Below, piece by piece: positions 16,215-20,794 of a stretch of 20,794 bases of DNA. Positions within the stretch are counted from its first letter, which is position 1. The number at the start of each line of letters is the position of its first letter. The notes below the pieces were generated by a model that did not search any database, was not told the origin of the DNA, and saw only the letters and a program-made list of their open reading frames with translations. The position numbers and the translations under genes were made by a program. The stretch spans positions 1 to 20,794 of the forward strand of contig QOAM01000136.1 of NCBI GenBank assembly GCA_003978075.1, in the 5' to 3' direction. Source of the DNA: Thermodesulfatator sp. (GTDB taxonomy: Bacteria; Desulfobacterota; Thermodesulfobacteria; Thermodesulfobacteriales; Thermodesulfobacteriaceae).

Positions 16215-17992
16215 ACTTTCCTTCCCAGGATTTCTTTCACCTCCTTCAAGGAGAAGGGCTTTTTCAAGATGGAGACCTCCGCTCTTGTTTTCCACTTCTC
16301 TATTCTGGCGCTCAGTTCTCCGGCATAGCCGGTCATGAGGATGATCTTCCGGGGAAACTTTAGGTTTTGGGCCTCAAGCTGTTCCAAGAGCCAAAAGCCA
16401 TCGTGCTTGGGCATGAGGAGGTCCAGGAAGAGGACTCCGTAAGGCTCTTTTCTCAATTGTTCCAGGGCCTCCTCCGCCCCGGAGGCCAGAGAGGCTTCGA
16501 GCTCCATAAAGCGAAGAAAAGCTTGAAGGTTTTCCCGTATCTCTTTTTCATCGTCCACTATGAGTATCTTTTCCTTTGAAACCGGGGATTTGGGGGTCTC
16601 TTTCTTTTCTTTTTTCTCAGGGCGCGGCTCAACCCGGGGAAGGAGCACGCGGAAGCAGGCCCCTCCCAAAGGACTCTCTCCCACCTCGATCCTTCCCCCT
16701 TTGGAGACTACGATCTGATGCACCACATAGAGCCCGAGCCCGGTGCCCTTGCCCACCTCCTTGGTGGTGAAAAAGGGCTCGAAGATGCGGGTGCGCAGCT
16801 CCGGGGGGATCCCCGGGCCGCTGTCTTCTATCTTCAGCTCCACTTCCTCGCCCTTCTGGCTAAGGGTAACCTGGACCTTTCCGCAGCCTCTTAGGGCGTC
16901 AACGGCGTTGAGGAGAAGATTGCTCACGATCTCTTGGATCTCCTCCTCGGAAAGGGGGACGTGGAGCCCTTCGCTTTCCGCCTCGAAGGAGACTTGGATG
17001 TCTTTAGGAAAGGCCGTAGAGAGGGCGTCTATAGTGTTTTTTACCATTAGGTCCAGCGGATGGCTCTCTTTCCCGTAGTCTGGGGACTTTCGGGCCAAGC
17101 GCAAAAGTTTGCGGGAGAGTTCCGCCCCTTGAAAGGCCTTTTGGCGTGCCCCTTCCAAGGCCTTTAAGGCCGCCTCTGTTTGACCCTTGGCAATGTGAAG
17201 CTGGGCCAGCTCTAGGAACCCCGCGACCACCTGTAGGAGATTGTTGAACTCGTGGGCGTAGCCCCCGGCCAAGACCCCCAGGGCGCTCATCTTCTCTGAA
17301 AAAGCCACCTGCCGGAAGAGCTCCTCCTCCCTTTTCATGGCCTCTTGGACCCGTTGCACCAGCAGATCCACCTCCCGGAGCCCGGAGTAAGGTAAGGGCC
17401 TTCGCTCTTCCAGGGCTTTCACCACTCGATTGAGGGGCTTTCTCACCCAGAAAAGATAAAATAGATAGGTGAAAGCCGAACTCAAAAGGACTAAAACTCC
17501 CAAGGCCGTCCAGAAGTAGCCTTTCATTTTTCCAAAGGCCTTCTGGTAGTCCTTGAGAGGGATCCCCAGGAGGACCTGCCAGTAGAAGGGGGTGAGGGGA
17601 AAGCGCTTATATTCGATGGAGTGGGTCACTATTTCTTCGGGGGAAGACACATTGCCCGCGAGCTTTTTTCCCTGATAGGTCACGAAGTAGAGGAAGTGCC
17701 CCTCTCGGGCCTTCTTTTGGAGGGTCTCCAGGGCCTCCTTCCGGGCTAGGAAAAGGACTTCATTTTCCGGAAACCCCTGTTTGAGCCCCGTAACCTGCCA
17801 GTCGAAGTAGATGTTGCTCATGCTGGTCTGGAGGTCCCTCGCCAGAAGTTCCAGGCGATAGGCCAGCTCTTTGCGAAGATTTTGGGAAAGAAGGTGCCAG
17901 GTAAAGAAATAGAGAAAGAGGCCCAGGGAGAGATAGACGGGTAGATTGAGAAGGACCAGCCTCCGAGCCAGAGAAGAAAAGGGGTTACCCAT
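16211..17992 (-). CDS. hybrid sensor histidine kinase with C-terminal receiver
   Basis: Membrane sensor with kinase and receiver in one chain, 593 aa. Two membrane helices (about 12-35 and 158-183) flank a periplasmic sensor of about 120 residues (WHLLSQ to GKMKGYF), of unrecognised type but with the single-Cache-like helix-then-sheet pattern. A short linker leads to HisKA with His247 in GGYAHEFNNLL, then the ATPase domain with Asn362, G1 DSGPGIP (390-396), F box EPFFTT and G2 GTGLGL (416-421). A charged linker (about 455-473) precedes a receiver with Asp524 in LFLDLLMP and Lys578. No output domain or phosphotransfer domain is present. It is coupled by ATGA to the ABC permease. Reads divergently from rodA. 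Confidence 0.93.
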   Translation of the reverse strand: MGNPFSSLARRLVLLNLPVYLSLGLFLYFFTWHLLSQNLRKELAYRLELLARDLQTSMSNIYFDWQVTGLKQGFPENEVLFLARKEALETLQKKAREGHFLYFVTYQGKKLAGNVSSPEEIVTHSIEYKRFPLTPFYWQVLLGIPLKDYQKAFGKMKGYFWTALGVLVLLSSAFTYLFYLFWVRKPLNRVVKALEERRPLPYSGLREVDLLVQRVQEAMKREEELFRQVAFSEKMSALGVLAGGYAHEFNNLLQVVAGFLELAQLHIAKGQTEAALKALEGARQKAFQGAELSRKLLRLARKSPDYGKESHPLDLMVKNTIDALSTAFPKDIQVSFEAESEGLHVPLSEEEIQEIVSNLLLNAVDALRGCGKVQVTLSQKGEEVELKIEDSGPGIPPELRTRIFEPFFTTKEVGKGTGLGLYVVHQIVVSKGGRIEVGESPLGGACFRVLLPRVEPRPEKKEKKETPKSPVSKEKILIVDDEKEIRENLQAFLRFMELEASLASGAEEALEQLRKEPYGVLFLDLLMPKHDGFWLLEQLEAQNLKFPRKIILMTGYAGELSARIEKWKTRAEVSILKKPFSLKEVKEILGRKV

Positions 17993-18051
17993 TTCCTAAT
18001 CTGTTTATCGGAAAGATCAAGGCAATCCTAAATAAAAGGGCCTTAAGAGAG

Positions 18052-18063
18052 GTCAGAGGTCTC
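18052..18063 (+). repeat. half copy of the dispersed element
   Basis: GTCAGAGGTCTC is the exact reverse complement of 18186-18197, so the two face each other across 122 nt in the spacer between the divergent kinase and rodA genes. Alone it carries one arm of the palindromic element. Confidence 0.5.
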
Positions 18064-18185
18064 CATCAATCTCCTTCCTCAGTTTTTTGTTTCTTTTCCT
18101 CCACTCCTTGTCCACCATCGGCCTCATTTTAAAAATTTTGAAAAAATTTTCCAGGGGGAGACCCTTCTAGAAAAGTTCCTTTCCA

Positions 18186-18211
18186 GAGACCTCTGACTTT
18201 TGCAGAGGTCT
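18186..18211 (-). repeat. dispersed palindromic element, copy 2 (intact hairpin)
   Basis: AGACCTCTG (18187-18195) and CAGAGGTCT (18203-18211) form a perfect 9-bp stem with a 7-nt loop (ACTTTTG). The 21 nt at 18191-18211 occur exactly, inverted, at 9315-9335. It lies 41 nt upstream of the rodA GTG. No U-run follows on the plus strand, so it is not an ordinary terminator. It could be a short REP-like element or the end of a lost mobile element. Confidence 0.7.
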
Positions 18212-18252
18212 GGGGATAGAATGAAGGGTAGGGAGGGCCGAGGAGATAGGCA

Positions 18253-19320
18253 GTGAGACTGTCCTCTTGGCTTAGAGATTGGCCTTTTCATCTGGTGGTG
18301 TTGGTCCTGACAGGGCTGGGTCTTCTTAATCAGTGGAGCGCCGGGGGACCCCACTATTTTTGGAGGCATCTCCTTTTCAGCTTGCTGGGTCTGGGGATCT
18401 ACGGGGTGGTGGTCTGGGCGGACTACCGGCGATGGACTTTGGGGAAGGCGGCCTGGATCTATCTGGCCTTTTTGGTCCTTTTGACCTATATGGGCCTGAC
18501 CCACAAGAGGTGGCTTTATGCCGGAGGCTTTAGCCTTCAGCCCTCCGAATTCCTCAAGCCCCTCTTGGTGGTTTTTTTGAGTCTTCTTTTCAGCGGGGTT
18601 GAGGCACCGGTGCTCCCGGCCTTCCTCTTCGGGGGAGGACTGGTGGCGGTATCCCTCCCCGCCTTTCTCGTGGCCCTCACCGATCTGGACCAAGCCTTTC
18701 TGATCCTGGTCATCGGTTTCACTCTGATCGTTTTTGCCGGTCTTTCTCGCCGGCTAGCCCTAGGGCTTTTTCTCTCGGCCGTGGTAGCGGGCTCTTTGGC
18801 GGGTCCCATCCTCTGGCATCACCTCAAGCCTTACCAGAAGGCCCGCATCATCGCCTTCTTGAAGCCCGGCAAGACCCAGAAGCGCTGGTCCTATCAAACG
18901 CAGCAGGCCCTCATCGCCGTGGGTTCTGGAGGACTGAAGGGCCAGGGGTTCGGGAAAGGACTTTCCTCCAGGCTCCATTACCTTCCGGCCAAACACACCG
19001 ATCTGGCCTTTGCCGTTTGGGCCGAGGAGTGGGGTTTCTTGGGGACCTCCTTTCTCTTGCTTTTTTACGGACTAGTATGGGGATGGGGGTTACGGACGGC
19101 CTATCAGGCCCGGGATCAACTGGGGCGCTTCTTGGCCTTCGGGGCCACCGCCTGCCTCTTCTGGCAAATCTCTATCAACCTGGGAGGGGTGATCCGCCTT
19201 CTGCCCACAGCCAGCCTCCCTCTGCCCTTTTTGAGCTACGGGGGGTCGGCTTATCTCACTAACATGATTTTGCTAGGAATAATAGCTTCGGTTCAAAGAA
19301 GGCGCTTCTCTTTTAGGTAA
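18253..19320 (+). CDS. rodA: RodA/FtsW-type peptidoglycan polymerase
   Basis: SEDS-family glycosyltransferase that polymerises lipid II into glycan strands during cell elongation, working with a class B penicillin-binding protein in the membrane. The 355-aa protein is hydrophobic throughout (about ten helices) and has the family motifs LQPSEFLK (95-102), ALIAVGSGGLKGQGFGKG (219-236), LPAKHTDLAFAVWAEEWGFLG (244-264) with the catalytic Asp250 of HTD, and LPTASLPLPFLSYGGSA near the C-terminus. The start is GTG 18253 with GAGGAG 7 nt upstream. RodA is preferred over FtsW on overall length and the short termini. The usual partners mreBCD and pbp2 are not in the window. Confidence 0.9.
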   Translation: MRLSSWLRDWPFHLVVLVLTGLGLLNQWSAGGPHYFWRHLLFSLLGLGIYGVVVWADYRRWTLGKAAWIYLAFLVLLTYMGLTHKRWLYAGGFSLQPSEFLKPLLVVFLSLLFSGVEAPVLPAFLFGGGLVAVSLPAFLVALTDLDQAFLILVIGFTLIVFAGLSRRLALGLFLSAVVAGSLAGPILWHHLKPYQKARIIAFLKPGKTQKRWSYQTQQALIAVGSGGLKGQGFGKGLSSRLHYLPAKHTDLAFAVWAEEWGFLGTSFLLLFYGLVWGWGLRTAYQARDQLGRFLAFGATACLFWQISINLGGVIRLLPTASLPLPFLSYGGSAYLTNMILLGIIASVQRRRFSFR

Positions 19321-19356
19321 AGCGGTCTGTTCGGGTTTTTTAGAAGTTAATTTTTC

Positions 19357-19385
19357 TTGACATATATCCAGGGTTGCGCTAAAAG
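19357..19385 (+). promoter_or_regulatory. probable sigma70-type promoter of the ATP synthase operon
   Basis: A perfect -35 box TTGACA (19357-19362) is followed, after 17 nt, by TAAAAG (19380-19385), a 4/6 match to the -10 consensus. It lies in the 105-nt spacer between rodA and the b' gene, about 40 nt upstream of the b' start, exactly where the operon promoter is expected. Confidence 0.6.
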
Positions 19386-19425
19386 CTCAAGTGGCCTTTT
19401 AAAAGTCAAGGAGGCGGTAGGAGCC

Positions 19426-19851
19426 ATGCTTAATTTTGACATTACTTTGTGGCTTACCATGCTTGAGGCTGTGATATTTACCTTCATTTTTAACGCTATT
19501 CTTATTCGTCCGGTGATGCAGACCTTAGAGGAGCGCAAGCGGCGTTTTGAAGGGTTGCGCAGCGAGACGGAGAGTCTCCTGTCCCGGGCGGAGGAGGCCT
19601 TGAAAAAGTATGAGGCTGAGCTGGCGGAGGCCCGAAGCAAAGGGGTGGCGGAGCGGGAGGCCTTGAAGCATCAGGCCCGGGAGGAGGAGAAGAAGATTTT
19701 AGAGGCCGCCATGGCCGAGGCCGAGGCCTATAAGAATAAGGTATTAGGGCAGGTTCGTTCTCAGGTGGAAGCGGTGCGGAAGAGCTTGCAGGCGCAGGTG
19801 GAGGTGTTTTCGAAGGCTATGGCGGAGAAGATCTTGGGGAGAGCGCTATGA
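19426..19851 (+). CDS. atpF': F-type ATP synthase subunit b'
   Basis: Part of the peripheral stalk that holds F1 against rotation, forming a heterodimer with subunit b. The 141-aa protein starts MLNFDITLWLTMLEAVIFTF with one membrane helix (about 7-27), then RPVMQTLEERKRR and a long charged coiled coil rich in Ala, Glu, Lys and Arg to the C-terminus. The start ATG 19426 follows AAGGAGG (19408-19414). The open frame reaches TTG 19357, but that codon lies in the -35 box of the likely promoter. Its stop overlaps the b gene (ATGA). Confidence 0.93.
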   Translation: MLNFDITLWLTMLEAVIFTFIFNAILIRPVMQTLEERKRRFEGLRSETESLLSRAEEALKKYEAELAEARSKGVAEREALKHQAREEEKKILEAAMAEAEAYKNKVLGQVRSQVEAVRKSLQAQVEVFSKAMAEKILGRAL

Positions 19852-20519
19852 AGAGGGTGGGTCTTTGGTTAATAGCCGCGGTCTTTCTCGTTTGGGGAGT
19901 GGGGTTGGTCTCTGTAGGTTTGAGGCATGGAGCCTGGGCCTTTACGCAGGTCTATGCCAAGACTGTGCACGAGGAGGCCGGGGGGCATGCCGCGGGAGAG
20001 GCTGAGGCGGAGGAGCATCCCGGGGTGACCCACGAGCAGATCAAGAATTTTATCTGGTGGTCGGTCAACTTCCTCATCCTCTTAGGGATCCTTTATAAAT
20101 TTGGGAAAGAGCCGGTGAGTAACATGTTCCGTTCTCGGCGAGAGGCCATTGCCAACGAATACGAGGATTTAATGGCCAAGAAGCGGGAGGCGGAGGCGCG
20201 GTATACGGAGCTTCAAGAGAAGCTGAAGGGTTTGGAGGCTGAGGCGCAGCGTTTACTTGAAACTTTTCGGGAGCAAGGTAAAAAGGAAGCGGAGCGTATT
20301 ATAGAAGAGGCCAAGCTCAATGCGGAGCGGCTCAAGCAGCAGGCGGAGCTTTACATTCAGCAAGAGATCGCTCGGGCCCGGAAGGAGCTTCAGCTAGAGG
20401 TGGCGGAGCTGGCGGTGAGGATGGCGGAGGAGCTCATCCAGAAGAATATCACCGCCGAAGATCATCGGCGACTTTTTGACGAATTCATCCAAAAGGTAGA
20501 AGGGGAGAGGATACATTGA
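19848..20519 (+). CDS. atpF: F-type ATP synthase subunit b with extended N-terminus
   Basis: Second peripheral-stalk subunit, 223 aa and longer than the usual about 160. It has a signal-peptide-like N-terminus (MKRVGLWLIAAVFLVWGVGL, residues 1-20), then a His/Glu/Ala-rich segment (about 38-60), the membrane helix of subunit b (about 67-84, IWWSVNFLILLGILYKFG) and a coiled coil from about 95 to the end that connects to delta. The two N-terminal hydrophobic segments suggest either a cleaved signal peptide or an additional membrane span. It is translationally coupled to both b' and delta by 4-nt overlaps. Confidence 0.95.
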   Translation: MKRVGLWLIAAVFLVWGVGLVSVGLRHGAWAFTQVYAKTVHEEAGGHAAGEAEAEEHPGVTHEQIKNFIWWSVNFLILLGILYKFGKEPVSNMFRSRREAIANEYEDLMAKKREAEARYTELQEKLKGLEAEAQRLLETFREQGKKEAERIIEEAKLNAERLKQQAELYIQQEIARARKELQLEVAELAVRMAEELIQKNITAEDHRRLFDEFIQKVEGERIH

Positions 20520-20794
20520 TTAGGACGATCATTGCTCAAAAGTATGCGCGGGGGCTTTTTGCGGTAGGCAAGGAGGAGGGGCGTTACGAGGAGTTTGGGG
20601 AGGAATTGAAGCGGGTAGGGGCTTTCCTTACGGCTTCGCCTGAGGTCCTCAGCGCCTTAGAGAGTCCCATTTATCCTCCGGATCTCAAGATGGAGATCGT
20701 AGAGGAGGTTATTAAGGGTTTAGGGGTGGACGAGGAAGTGGCCCGTTTTTTGAGGCTGCTTGTAGAAAAGAAGCGCATTCAATACATTCAGGCT
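20516..20794 (+). CDS. atpH: F-type ATP synthase subunit delta (5' part)
   Basis: Delta (OSCP) links the top of F1 to the b stalk. Translation from TTG 20516, overlapping the b stop as TTGA, gives MIRTIIAQKYARGLFAVGKE followed by EEFGEELKRVGAFL, SPEVLSALESPIYP and VARFLRLLVEKKRIQYI, the expected helical N-terminal domain of delta. GGGGAGAGG lies 5 nt upstream of the TTG, supporting this rare start. The gene runs off the window after 93 codons with no frameshift; alpha, gamma, beta and epsilon presumably follow. Confidence 0.93.
   Translation, partial: MIRTIIAQKYARGLFAVGKEEGRYEEFGEELKRVGAFLTASPEVLSALESPIYPPDLKMEIVEEVIKGLGVDEEVARFLRLLVEKKRIQYIQA

Noticed and set aside
18221..18256. An 11-codon ATG frame (MKGREGRGDRQ) ending in a 4-nt overlap with the rodA GTG.
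   Set aside because: It is very short, lies within the purine-rich rodA ribosome-binding region, and such composition gives chance frames easily.

Overview
The window looks like a chromosomal segment of a thermophilic, anaerobic Desulfobacterota-type bacterium, possibly a Thermodesulfobacteria relative. This is inferred from the charged, Lys/Glu/Arg-rich proteins, the tilS..folP-cdaA-cdaR-glmM gene order, a NapH-like Fe-S membrane protein beside a CXXC micropeptide, an indolepyruvate oxidoreductase subunit, and paired b'/b ATP synthase subunits. No species can be named from sequence alone. Nothing resembles a prophage, CRISPR array or intact insertion sequence. Most of the window is housekeeping genes in tight, often overlapping, operons.

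Layout, left to right. (1) 1-40: the first codons of a gene leaving the window on the minus strand, with a 9-bp inverted repeat in its leader. (2) 340-3158: a sigma54-dependent NtrC-type regulator and a membrane histidine kinase, overlapping by 4 nt. (3) 3214-5278: an unrecognised coiled-coil protein overlapping tilS. (4) 5412-9223: folP, cdaA, cdaR-like ybbR and glmM, each joined to the next by a 4-nt stop/start overlap, then a 46-residue CXXC micropeptide coupled to glmM the same way. (5) 9353-11570: a NapH-like polyferredoxin membrane protein, rph and rdgB. (6) 11645-12435: tRNA-Pro(UGG) and a lone iorB. (7) Minus strand 17992-12515: a hybrid histidine kinase overlapping an ABC-2 permease, a possible broken small ORF, then secA. 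(8) Plus strand 18253-20794: rodA, then an ATP synthase operon (b', b, start of delta) that runs off the end.

How the genes fit together. The folP-cdaA-cdaR-glmM block combines folate synthesis, c-di-AMP synthesis and the GlcNAc-1-phosphate branch of peptidoglycan precursor synthesis. The two sensory systems are separate: a classic two-gene kinase/regulator pair at the left, and a single-protein kinase-receiver coupled to an exporter permease that has no ATPase beside it.

Points most worth a second look: a short palindromic element with a 21-nt perfect inverted second copy, whose GAGACCTC core recurs in intergenic spacers; the kinase/permease pair without an ATPase; the CXXC micropeptide/polyferredoxin pair; an ORF upstream of secA that a single-base change in an A-run would restore; and the absence of ftsH between tilS and folP.
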